The notes under the pieces are model-generated. The model was not told the origin of the DNA. It made no database searches and saw only the letters and a list, made by a program, of their open reading frames with translations. 64,000 bases of DNA from UKL13-3 sp040387195 (GTDB lineage Bacteria; Bacteroidota; Bacteroidia; UKL13-3), in assembly GCA_040387195.1 (NCBI GenBank), contig JAZKEF010000001.1, forward strand, positions 186,001-250,000. Direction: 5' to 3'. Shown here one piece after another: positions 42,801 through 50,273 of the stretch; position 1 is the stretch's first letter, and every line of letters begins with the position of its first letter. The translations under genes and the position numbers were made by a program.

Positions 42801-42911
42801 GGTTCAAACACTAAGCAGCTGCATGGAAATAAGGAGTGAAAAAACCGTGAACCCGAATGGTTGGCCGATTTGATCATTACGCCTTTCTCCCGAAAGCTAC
42901 ATGATGAATGT

Positions 42912-43190
42912 TATACCGGCAGGTCTTCTGACTTACACCTGTTCTGTCTGCCTTCCCATCCGCCAGTTGACGTACAGTGACATTAGTGACAAAACATGAA
43001 GGAGAAAATTCGAATACCAAAATTCTACATTCGAAAGAAAAACCAAAGACATAATTCTTTGTATTCTTTTCGAATTTCGGGATTTGAATTTCGAATTTAC
43101 ACCCTCCGGGTGTTCACAGCAGCGGGAACTGTTCCTGATTTTAACAGGATTCCCTTTTAATTCCGAACATGAATTCGGAAACCGTTAACG
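42912..43190 (-). ncRNA. Cobalamin riboswitch
   Basis: Read on the minus strand from about 43190: GTTAACGGTTTCC start, then AAAAGGGAATCC, GGAACAGTTCCCGCTGCTGTG (kept here as 20-base pieces), a CACTG block near 42980, GATGGGAAGG and the AGTCAGAAGACCTGCC end near 42915. These are the conserved blocks of AdoCbl riboswitches in order. Between the 3' side of the GCTGCTGTG block and CACTG the aptamer carries an added arm of about 90 bases. It controls the btuB operon. Confidence 0.92.
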
Positions 43191-43352
43191 GGCGCAAAAC
43201 TAATCGAAAATTTGATTTGTGGAACGTCACTTCCACAAAATAGTTGAAAATACGCAAGGCTGTAGGGGAAAGAATTGAAAGGTGCTGACTTTTCTTGTTT
43301 CTATAGCTTATACCTTTTCCCATATATTTACACTATCCAATACAAACCCACT

Positions 43353-43826
43353 ATGACCAACCTTACCCTAAGACCAACCGAACTTTCAGACATCGAAACT
43401 TTCTTTCAATACCAGTTGGATGAAGAAGCTGGTTACCTTGCTGCCTTTATGCCTAAGGATCATACAAACAAAGCAGCTTATATTGAAAAGTGGACGCGGT
43501 TCCTTGATGATCCGACCATTAACCAGCAAACCATCCTTATGGATGACAAGATTGTTGGAACTGTTGCAAAATTTGTGATGCATGGAAATAATGAAATTAC
43601 GTATTGGATTGATAAACCATTATGGGGACAAGGTATTGCTTCAATCGCACTCCAAGCTCTTTTAGATATTGAACACGCAAGACCTATTCACGGACATGTA
43701 GCTTTTGATAATTATGGGTCGCAAAAAGTACTGGAGAAATGTGGGTTCGTAAAAATTGGTACCGACAAAGGATTTGCCAATGCACGGCAGGCCGAGATTG
43801 AGGAATACATATACAGGCTGGATTAG
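43353..43826 (+). CDS. GNAT family N-acetyltransferase
   Basis: 157 residues from the ATG at 43353 (MTNLTLRPTELSD). The acetyl-CoA loop region is LWGQGIASIALQALL near residue 90 and the C-terminal NYGSQKVLEKCGFVKIG motif is typical of RimJ-like GNATs. Substrate unknown; small-molecule amines or protein N-termini are possible. An upstream in-frame start at 43275 would add 26 unconserved residues. Monocistronic. Confidence 0.88.
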   Translation: MTNLTLRPTELSDIETFFQYQLDEEAGYLAAFMPKDHTNKAAYIEKWTRFLDDPTINQQTILMDDKIVGTVAKFVMHGNNEITYWIDKPLWGQGIASIALQALLDIEHARPIHGHVAFDNYGSQKVLEKCGFVKIGTDKGFANARQAEIEEYIYRLD

Positions 43827-43905
43827 TGGTATGAACCGGCAATTATATTCCTGTTGCTTTTCTCCATCCTTTTGTTATTTTTACGTTACGTTAACCTAAT
43901 ATACT

Positions 43906-44040
43906 ATGGGATTTACATCTATACAATATGTACTGTCGGGATTCGCTCCCACCATCATTGATCATACCTACTTGCTGGAAGAATCAATTTTGCAGGATGG
44001 AGATTCAACACAAATTGCAGTCGAGTTATTGCAAGACTAA
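43906..44040 (+). CDS. Possible small protein of 44 residues
   Basis: ATG GGA at 43906 to TAA at 44040. Peptide begins MGFTSIQYVLSGFAP, continues with acidic LLEESILQDGDS and ends VELLQD. No family recognised. It precedes the TM2 gene by 33 bases on the same strand, so it could be the first gene of that operon. Bacteroidota small-ORF status is not established, so this may be a non-coding leader. Confidence 0.42.
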   Translation: MGFTSIQYVLSGFAPTIIDHTYLLEESILQDGDSTQIAVELLQD

Positions 44041-44073
44041 CCTACTCACAAACCAACCTAAAAAACAAATACA

Positions 44074-44412
44074 ATGGATGCACAAAAAGTAGACATGTTC
44101 ATGATGGCCAATGCGAAATTTTTCGAGAGCCACCAACTTACCTTAATCAGAGAACGCCTTATTTCTCTTGATGATTCGAAATGGGCCATGATTTCAACTG
44201 TTCAGTTGAAAGATCCCACAACCAGTTTAATTGTTTCCATTCTTGCCGGTTCATTCGGTATCGACCGTTTTATTATCGGGGATACAGGGTTGGGCGTTGG
44301 AAAATTGTTAACCTGCGGTGGCTTTGGCATCTGGGCCATCATCGACTGGTTTATGATCATGGGTGCTACCCGTGAAAAAAACATGCAAAAAATCCAACAG
44401 TTCTTACACTAA
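44074..44412 (+). CDS. TM2 domain protein
   Basis: 112 residues. A polar N-terminal region (about 1-45) is followed by the TM2 domain: SLIVSILAGSFGIDRFIIGDTGLGVGKLLTCGG and IWAIIDWFMI, two hydrophobic segments with the DRF motif in the loop. Gene order TM2, DUF2752, third membrane protein, M48 protease with overlaps or tiny gaps suggests one operon. Function of bacterial TM2 proteins is unclear. Confidence 0.9.
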   Translation: MDAQKVDMFMMANAKFFESHQLTLIRERLISLDDSKWAMISTVQLKDPTTSLIVSILAGSFGIDRFIIGDTGLGVGKLLTCGGFGIWAIIDWFMIMGATREKNMQKIQQFLH

Positions 44413-44418
44413 TACGGT

Positions 44419-44826
44419 ATGAAGCAGAAGCTATACATTGTACTGTTTATAGCTTGTGTGGCAGGGTATGGATGGCTTTACCTGAATGCACAATATCCTC
44501 CGGATGAGGTGCATTCCATCGGCTTTTGCCCGGTGAAACATTTCACTACCATACCCTGCCCTTCCTGCGGTTCTACAAGGTCGGTGCTATTTATACTTGA
44601 CGGACAGTTTGCGGATGCTCTTCTGATGAATCCACTCGGATATATCGTTGCGTTGCTGATGCTGTGTTTGCCGTTATGGATATTGACCGACCTTATTACC
44701 CGCAAACAATCCCTGTACACGCTGTACACCAAAACCGAAACATATTTACGCAAAGCCGGATATGCCATTCCGCTCACCGCACTGGTGGTGCTGAACTGGA
44801 TCTGGAACATCACCAAAGGACTATGA
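44419..44826 (+). CDS. DUF2752 family membrane protein
   Basis: 135 residues, four hydrophobic segments. The family signature CPSCGSTRSVLFILDGQF near residue 48 contains the CPxCGxTR motif. 6 bases separate it from the TM2 gene, and its stop overlaps the next ATG by 4 bases. Function is unknown; TM2 and DUF2752 genes commonly occur together. Confidence 0.9.
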   Translation: MKQKLYIVLFIACVAGYGWLYLNAQYPPDEVHSIGFCPVKHFTTIPCPSCGSTRSVLFILDGQFADALLMNPLGYIVALLMLCLPLWILTDLITRKQSLYTLYTKTETYLRKAGYAIPLTALVVLNWIWNITKGL

Positions 44827-45260
44827 CTACGGAAAATACTTTTGCCTACCCACCCGGTGAGCACGAAGCGGAAAAAGCTTCCAACAGTTACCTCATGTCG
44901 CTGATTGCGCTGATGGTAGGGTTACCATTACCCATTATTAACCTGGTGGCAACCCTCATTTTTTACTTAGGCAACCGCAAGGGCACCTATTTTGTGAGGT
45001 GGCATTGCACACAGGCATTGCTTTCCCAGGCATCCATGTTGTTTATTAACAGCTATGGTTTCTGGTGGACCGTTTCCATATTGTTTTCGGATGAATCCAT
45101 TACAGGCAATTATATTGCTTATATGATAGCTGCCATCCTCTTTAATATTACCGAATTTATTGTCACCATATACACTGCCGTGCAAACACGCAAAGGACTG
45201 CATGTGGAATGGTGGTTTTACGGACCGCTCACATCATTGATATGCAAACCAACACGCTGA
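44823..45260 (+). CDS. DUF4870-like membrane protein
   Basis: 145 residues with four hydrophobic segments; NSYLMSLIALMVGLPLPIINL, the WHCTQALLSQ stretch and the small C-terminal GLHVEWW... loop resemble DUF4870-type proteins, where an (R/K)xHxxQA block follows helix two. The assignment is from pattern only. It overlaps DUF2752 by 4 and the M48 gene by 19 bases. Confidence 0.78.
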   Translation: MTTENTFAYPPGEHEAEKASNSYLMSLIALMVGLPLPIINLVATLIFYLGNRKGTYFVRWHCTQALLSQASMLFINSYGFWWTVSILFSDESITGNYIAYMIAAILFNITEFIVTIYTAVQTRKGLHVEWWFYGPLTSLICKPTR

Positions 45261-46060
45261 CCAAACTTATTTTCCAGGGATTAACAATCATCGTATTGTT
45301 TTTTGCCACCTGGTATATCCTCTCCCGTTTCGACTGGATGACTATTTTGAATGTAGAAAAGGTAACCGACAAAACAGAAGCTAAACTGGGTGACCTGTTT
45401 TGGGAAGTGTTTCAGAAAACAGAAAAGGAAACCAAAAACCCTGAGGTAATTGCCGCCATTGATAGCATTGTAACCAAAATTTGTGTAGGCAATGATATCG
45501 ACCGGGAATTCATTAAGGTGCATGTATTGTTAAAAGAAGATGTAAATGCCTTTGCCTTGCCTAACGGCCACCTGGTGGTGTTCAGCGGACTGGTAACAGC
45601 CTCCGAAAACCCGGAAGAAGTGAGTGGTGTGCTTGGACATGAACTGGCTCACATCCAGTTAAAACATGTGATGAAAAAACTTATGAAAGAAGTGGGCCTC
45701 TCCGTATTGGTTTCAATGACAACCGGTAATGGTGGCGGTGGGGAAATGATTAAAGAAACAGCCAAAATGCTATCGTCAACTGCATTCGACAGAAGTCTGG
45801 AGAAAGAAGCCGACATGAAAGCGGTGGATTATATGATCAAGGCAGACATCAACCCCGAACCCTTTGCAGATTTTTTATACCGCCTCGCTGATATTCCCGA
45901 TGAAATTGCCAAATATACACAATGGATCAGCACTCATCCGGAGTCGAAAGAACGTGCCGCCTATATCCGTGAATATGCAAAAGGCAAAAAACACAGCACC
46001 TTCAAACCCATACTGGCTCCCGAAACATGGGATATGCTGAAAGACAAACTGGAGGATTAA
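45242..46060 (+). CDS. M48 family zinc metalloprotease
   Basis: 272 residues from the ATG at 45242. An N-terminal membrane anchor (LIFQGLTIIVLFFATWYILS) precedes a periplasmic or cytoplasmic protease domain with HELAH (LGHELAHIQLKH, about residue 137) and the zinc-binding glutamate in EKEADMKAVDYM near 188. AFALPNGHLVVFSGL and HPESKERAAYI are also typical of the M48B/BepA-like group. It could act on misfolded envelope proteins. Last gene of the TM2 cluster. Confidence 0.92.
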   Translation: MQTNTLTKLIFQGLTIIVLFFATWYILSRFDWMTILNVEKVTDKTEAKLGDLFWEVFQKTEKETKNPEVIAAIDSIVTKICVGNDIDREFIKVHVLLKEDVNAFALPNGHLVVFSGLVTASENPEEVSGVLGHELAHIQLKHVMKKLMKEVGLSVLVSMTTGNGGGGEMIKETAKMLSSTAFDRSLEKEADMKAVDYMIKADINPEPFADFLYRLADIPDEIAKYTQWISTHPESKERAAYIREYAKGKKHSTFKPILAPETWDMLKDKLED

Positions 46061-46081
46061 TAATCCCGTCAAGATAGTATA

Positions 46082-46142
46082 AGCCGCTGATTACGCTAAT
46101 TAAAATGATTTTCAATTTAATGAATTCGCGTAATCTGCGGCT
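46082..46142. repeat. Long inverted repeat (AGCCGC...GCGGCT)
   Basis: Arms AGCCGCTGATTACGC (46082-46096) and GCGTAATCTGCGGCT (46128-46142) pair at 14 of 15 positions, with an AT-rich loop that itself pairs partly. A degenerate AATCTGTGATAATCTGTGGC copy lies near 46341-46360. Confidence 0.75.
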
Positions 46143-46149
46143 CTAATAT

Positions 46150-46309
46150 CCCTAAGTTGTCGCGGACGTGCCGTCCGTGACTTGCCTATTTGAAGCATAA
46201 TATTTAAATGTAGTAACTCATCTGATTGACCCCGGTTTGTATACTTCGTTTCAACATTCCGTTTCATTCATCCTTATCATTCTAAATTCACACGGACGGC
46301 CGTGAACTT
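46150..46309 (+). repeat. Palindrome-ended repeat element, copy 1
   Basis: Starts CCCTAAGTTGTCGCGGACG and its left hairpin GGACGTGCCGTCC, ends TCTAAATTCACACGGACGGC. About 160 bases; the left and right ends each contain a GGAC/GTCC palindrome, and the internal block has TTCGTTTCAACAT shared with copy 4. No coding capacity, so it resembles a small non-autonomous element. Confidence 0.6.
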
Positions 46310-46376
46310 AAAAATACACGTTGAATTAATTTTTGAAATTAATCTGTGATAATCTGTGGCAAAAAAACACGATAGA

Positions 46377-47117
46377 TTATTTATCAAACGACAAGTTGGT
46401 GATGCCGGTTAAAATGCTTGTTGCTTCAGGTCCGCAAACACGTTCTTCAAAGCGGGAGGTTTTATAGTTCCGTTCCAGTTCCGCCTTATTGGTATGTTGG
46501 TAATCCAGCGTATCATTTTTAGATTCTTTCGCTGCAGTGAGTATGTATGTGCCGGTTTGTTTGCCCGTAACAGGAACATCGGTCCCCACCTCATCAATGC
46601 TCATCTTACCAAACCACATCTGACCCGCGCCATTCAGCAATGCTCCAAATCCCATAGCCTTGGCATCGGCAGGCACATCCAGCACAATTTCATATTCTCT
46701 CCAGCCGGTTGTAGCCTTTACTCCCCTGTCTTCCATATTATCAAAATATTGCATCCTAGCAGAATCAGGCTGGTCGATGCGCATCCAGAAACCGGCCCAA
46801 CCCGTTACATCTTTGGTTTGAATAGAGCCTTTCAACCTGATCCGTTTGCCGCGGTACGCATCCACCGAACAATACTGCGCCATGATACCACAATCTCCAG
46901 TATCGGGAGCATCAGTGCACTTAATAGTTGCCACTTTGTTACCTTCAAGCTGTACGCCTTCATCCATACCAATTTCATACACGGATGGAACCCAGGTCTG
47001 ATACCACCCGATTGGTACTTGCAACTTTTTTTCATTGGAATTGCAACTGATAGCAATCCATACAAAAGCTAAACATACACTGCTTAGCAAAAAAAGGTTG
47101 GTTCTGTTTTGATTCAT
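46377..47117 (-). CDS. Lipoprotein with GxxWxxGxGxx regulator-associated domain
   Basis: 246 residues, signal peptide with lipobox (WIAISCNSN). The region around residues 45-175 has GYYRGKRIRL-like YRGKRIRLKGSIQTKDVTGWAGFWMRID and DNMEDRGVKATTGWREYEIVLDVP, then GFGALLNGAGQMWFG; this domain is also found in proteins annotated as regulators, but here it is lipid-anchored and there is no DNA-binding part. Function not assigned. It is alone between repeat elements, with matching repeats on both sides. Confidence 0.75.
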   Translation of the reverse strand: MNQNRTNLFLLSSVCLAFVWIAISCNSNEKKLQVPIGWYQTWVPSVYEIGMDEGVQLEGNKVATIKCTDAPDTGDCGIMAQYCSVDAYRGKRIRLKGSIQTKDVTGWAGFWMRIDQPDSARMQYFDNMEDRGVKATTGWREYEIVLDVPADAKAMGFGALLNGAGQMWFGKMSIDEVGTDVPVTGKQTGTYILTAAKESKNDTLDYQHTNKAELERNYKTSRFEERVCGPEATSILTGITNLSFDK

Positions 47118-47227
47118 ACTGTTAAGATAAGTTTGTTACATAGCGTAGTGAAAATACTAAATCGTATCCTGAATCCCTGTATACACGCAACTTCTTTTAT
47201 GGTTCAAAAAATGGATAGCGAAGTATC

Positions 47228-47290
47228 CCCTAAGTTGTCGCGGACGTGCCGTCCGTGACTTGCTCATTTAAAGCATAACATTCAAATTTA
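47228..47290 (+). repeat. Repeat element copy 2, left end only
   Basis: CCCTAAGTTGTCGCGGACGT and ATTTAAAGCATAACATTCAA match copy 3 closely, but the sequence then departs from the family, so the right end is missing. A CTTCCG/CGGAAG hairpin lies just downstream at 47307-47324. Confidence 0.6.
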
Positions 47291-47390
47291 ACCCCATAGT
47301 TCAGTCTTCCGAACAACCGGAAGGGCAACTAACCTAAGATAACTAACTACCTGATAATGTTTGCTAAACAGACCATAATGAAGATAGTAC

Positions 47391-47818
47391 AAAGGTGTTT
47401 TAAAAGAGGTTGAAACTAAATTAAGTTTAGCAAAAAGGTATTTTAAAATAGGTTGAAACTAAATTAAGTTTAGCAAAAAGGTATTTTAAAATAGGTTGAA
47501 ACTGAATTAAGTTTAGCAAAAAGGTATTTTAAAATAGGTTGAAACTGAATTAAAATAGGAAAAAGGTGTTTTAAAATAGGTTGAAACTAAATTAAGTTTA
47601 GCAAAAAGGTATTTTAAAATAGGNNNNNNNNNNNNNNNNNNNNNNNNNNNNNNNNNNNNNNNNNNNNNNNNNNNNNNNNNNNNNNNNNNNNNNNNNNNNN
47701 NNNNNNNNNNNNNNNNNNNNNNNCTAAATTAAGTTTAGCAAAAAGGTATTTTAAAATAGGTTGAAACTGAATTAAGTTAGGAAAAAGGTGTTTTAAAACA
47801 GGATGAAACTAAATTAAA
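47391..47818 (+). repeat. 43-bp minisatellite array
   Basis: Tandem units of about 43 bases beginning at 47391, 47434, 47477, 47520, 47562 and 47605, and two or more after the assembly gap, each reading AAAGGTATTTTAAAATAGG, then TTGAAACTAAATTAAGTTTA. Each has a 12-bp palindrome TATTTTAAAATA (sometimes TGTTTTAAAATA). Units differ by single-base changes and one is 42 long. No spacers, so not CRISPR. The true copy number is unknown. Confidence 0.92.
47624..47723. other. Scaffold gap of 100 N
   Basis: Exactly 100 N placed inside the minisatellite; the length is a placeholder for a gap of unknown size. The array beyond it has the same unit phase, so the repeat itself probably broke the assembly. 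Confidence 0.97.
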
Positions 47819-47891
47819 ACGGGAGTGCTCGGGAGTGCTCAATTAACTGTGTCAGTGTTTAATAATCTCTCTGCAAAATAGATATTTAGTA

Positions 47892-47960
47892 CCCTAAGTT
47901 GTCGCGGACGTGCCGTCCGTGACTTGCTCATTTAAAACATAACATTCAAATTTAACTCCT
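47892..47960 (+). repeat. Repeat element copy 3, left end only
   Basis: Starts ACCCTAAGTTGTCGCGGACG and runs to TTCAAATTTAACTCC. It is nearly the same as copy 2 and is followed within 14 bases by copy 4 in the same orientation. Confidence 0.6.
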
Positions 47961-47973
47961 GCTCTAATTGGTC

Positions 47974-48133
47974 CCCCAAGTTGTCGCGGACGTGCCGTCC
48001 GTGACTTGCTTACTTGAAACATAACGCACAGTTTGAACTCCTTTCCTAATTGGTAACAGTTTGCCTGCTTCGTTTCAACATACCACTAATTTCAAACTAA
48101 CCGTTCTAAATTCACACGGACTGCACGTCCGAG
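47974..48133 (+). repeat. Repeat element copy 4, full length
   Basis: CCCCAAGTTGTCGCGGACGT left end, TTCGTTTCAACATACCACTA internal block and right end TTCTAAATTCACACGGACTG, CACGTCCGAGAAC. About 160 bases, matching copy 1 in layout and orientation. A further degenerate GTCACGGACGGTAC follows at 48147-48160. Confidence 0.6.
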
Positions 48134-48239
48134 AACATTGGCAGGTCACGGACGGTACAACACCTTCTAATGGCTAGCTTCTTCGCCAACCGCTTTCCCG
48201 CCCCTTATGCTTATGTTTGCACCACAACAGTTACTCCCC

Positions 48240-48839
48240 ATGCAAACAGACGATTTAGTAAAACAAATAAGTTTCATCCAAGAGATCGATAAGTTGAAAT
48301 ATATTCAGCGCAGAACTAAATTATTTAACAGCGACCGACACGAAAATGATGCAGAGCATAGCTGGCATTTAGCTATGATGACAATCGTGCTGGCCGAGCA
48401 TTCGGACAAACCTATTGATGTACTTAAAGTGCTAAAAATGGTCCTCATTCACGACATTGTAGAAATTGATGCGGGCGACACTTTTATCTACGACTCACAA
48501 AAAAACCACACCAATACAGACGAAGAACGAATAGCTGCCAACCGCATATTCGGTCTGTTACCGGCAGCGCAGGCAGCCGAATTTATTGCCATCTGGGAAG
48601 AATTTGAAGAGGGTATAACCAATGAAGCCAAGTTTGCCAAGTCGATGGACAGGCTGGAACCCTTGTTGCAAAACGTAGCAAACAACGGTGGCACCTGGGC
48701 AGAATTCAACGTCCCATATCAAAACGTGTACGATAAGAAAAAGGCAATTAAAAACGGATCAACATCCATTTGGAACTTTGCAGAAACGTTATTAAACGAA
48801 AGTGTAGAAAAAGGTATTCTCATCAAAAAAACAGACTAA
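48240..48839 (+). CDS. HD-domain phosphohydrolase (YfbR-like)
   Basis: 199 residues from the ATG at 48240 (MQTDDLVKQISF). HD-domain metal ligands are visible: H in HENDAEHSWHLA, HD in LIHDIVEIDAGD and D in KSMDRLEPLLQN. Members close to this act on 5'-deoxynucleotides. TATGTTTG (48212-48219) lies 20 bases before this ATG and supports it against an earlier in-frame start at 48207. Monocistronic. Confidence 0.9.
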   Translation: MQTDDLVKQISFIQEIDKLKYIQRRTKLFNSDRHENDAEHSWHLAMMTIVLAEHSDKPIDVLKVLKMVLIHDIVEIDAGDTFIYDSQKNHTNTDEERIAANRIFGLLPAAQAAEFIAIWEEFEEGITNEAKFAKSMDRLEPLLQNVANNGGTWAEFNVPYQNVYDKKKAIKNGSTSIWNFAETLLNESVEKGILIKKTD

Positions 48840-49146
48840 CCGGAATGAGAATAAATTGTGTATTGCCGGATAACTAGTTGTACCCGTCAACATAACTGGC
48901 TTTGTCCATACCTAAACACAATCAATCAATTAGCAATAATCATACAACCTTACTATTGTTTGGTACAGACTTTAAAGTGCCATTTTAGATGAAAGGACTG
49001 TTGGTTTGATAAAATGTGCAATTGCAATTACCTTGCTTGTGGATTTATGGTATTCATGTTTAACTAACATACATCCACAACACACATTGATACATAACCC
49101 ATGAGACCATCGAAGAGTGAGTAACGATACTTCCCCAAATCAACCA
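48840..49146. other. Intergenic region, no feature seen
   Basis: 307 AT-rich bases between the HD gene and the DoxX-like gene. No convincing short gene, hairpin or repeat was found. A TGCAATTGCA palindrome near 49018 is the only symmetric word. Confidence 0.4.
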
Positions 49147-49530
49147 ATGACACATACAACCATGCACACAACACTGAACTATTGTATTGCATTGGTTTGG
49201 GTGGTGAACGGATTATTGTGTAAGGTTCTCAACCTTGTTCCCCGCCATGAACAAATTGTTGCAAGGATCTTAGGAAATGATTATTCACGCTTGCTCACAA
49301 TCACCATCGGTTTATTGGAAGTTGTCATGGCCATTTGGATTGTAAGTGGTTTTAAAGCCCGGATACAAACGGTTGTTCAAATCGGCATCATCGCTACCAT
49401 GAACATTCTTGAATTTATACTGGTTCCTGATCTATTGCTGTGGGGAAGAATGAACCTGGTAGTTGCCTGCCTGCTCATTTTGGTTATCTGGTACAATGAA
49501 TATATACTCAACAAAAACACAATCCGGTAA
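49147..49530 (+). CDS. DoxX-like membrane protein
   Basis: 127 residues from ATG 49147 (MTHTTMHTTLNY), or 122 from ATG 49162; a GTG at 49117 would extend it. Four hydrophobic segments; the start NYCIALVWVVNGLLCKVLNLVPRHE and the DYSRLLTITIGLLEVVMAIW segment are characteristic of the DoxX-like family. It begins an operon with DUF2071, a methyltransferase and a small membrane protein, spacing 5 bases or less to DUF2071. Confidence 0.82.
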   Translation: MTHTTMHTTLNYCIALVWVVNGLLCKVLNLVPRHEQIVARILGNDYSRLLTITIGLLEVVMAIWIVSGFKARIQTVVQIGIIATMNILEFILVPDLLLWGRMNLVVACLLILVIWYNEYILNKNTIR

Positions 49531-49535
49531 ACACG

Positions 49536-50273
49536 ATGTTATCATTTCTGAAAAACCATCCTTTTGCCGTTGAGGCATTTTTTGAAAGTTCGCTGGTGTT
49601 AACTTTTGCAGTTCCGAAAGAAGAACTCCAGTCGTTGATTCCGGAATGTTTAACACTTGATACCTTTCAGGATAAATGGGCCTTTATAGCCATTGCGATG
49701 GTACAAACCAAAGACCTGCGACCAAAAGGGTTTCCACCATTTATGGGCAACGACTTTTTTCTGATAGGCTATCGCATATTTGTGCGGTATCAAACTAAGG
49801 CCGGAAAAAATTTACGAGGCTTATACATCCTTAAATCCGAAACAGACAAAAAGAAAATGGCCTTCATGGGGAATATATTCACCCATTACAATTACACAAC
49901 AACAGATATCAACCGTACTGAACTGGATCATACAACAGTGATCAGTTCCCTTGCTTCCAACTTTACGGTAACACTGGATAATGCTGCAACTGACATTTCC
50001 TTACCCGCACAGTCGCCTTTTGCAAACTGGCAGGAAGCTCGGAGGTTTGCAGGTCCCCTTCCTTTTACATTCACCTATAATGCGCATACAAAAGAAGTGC
50101 TCATCATTGAAGGGGTAAGGGAAAACTGGACACCTCATCCTGCAAAAATTAGCAATTATGATTTTGCATTTTTAAACTCACTGAAACTTGAACACTCCTG
50201 TTTAGCGAATGCTTTTATGATTCAAAACATTCCATATTATTGGAAAAAAGGAAGGATGGAACAATGGAAATAA
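49536..50273 (+). CDS. DUF2071 (YqjF-like) protein
   Basis: 245 residues. The family's N-terminal pattern with VPKEELQSLIPECLTLDTF and a beta-rich body; GYRIFVRYQTKAGKNLRGLYIL aligns with the acetoacetate-decarboxylase-like fold. No activity is known. It overlaps the methyltransferase by 10 bases. Confidence 0.83.
   Translation: MLSFLKNHPFAVEAFFESSLVLTFAVPKEELQSLIPECLTLDTFQDKWAFIAIAMVQTKDLRPKGFPPFMGNDFFLIGYRIFVRYQTKAGKNLRGLYILKSETDKKKMAFMGNIFTHYNYTTTDINRTELDHTTVISSLASNFTVTLDNAATDISLPAQSPFANWQEARRFAGPLPFTFTYNAHTKEVLIIEGVRENWTPHPAKISNYDFAFLNSLKLEHSCLANAFMIQNIPYYWKKGRMEQWK

Noticed and set aside
46377..47117. AraC or other transcription regulator, from the regulator-associated domain
   Set aside because: The protein has a lipobox and no DNA-binding domain.
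47391..47818. CRISPR array, because units contain GTTGAAAC, the common CRISPR repeat end
   Set aside because: Units follow one another without variable spacers, the whole 43-base unit repeats, and no cas gene is nearby.
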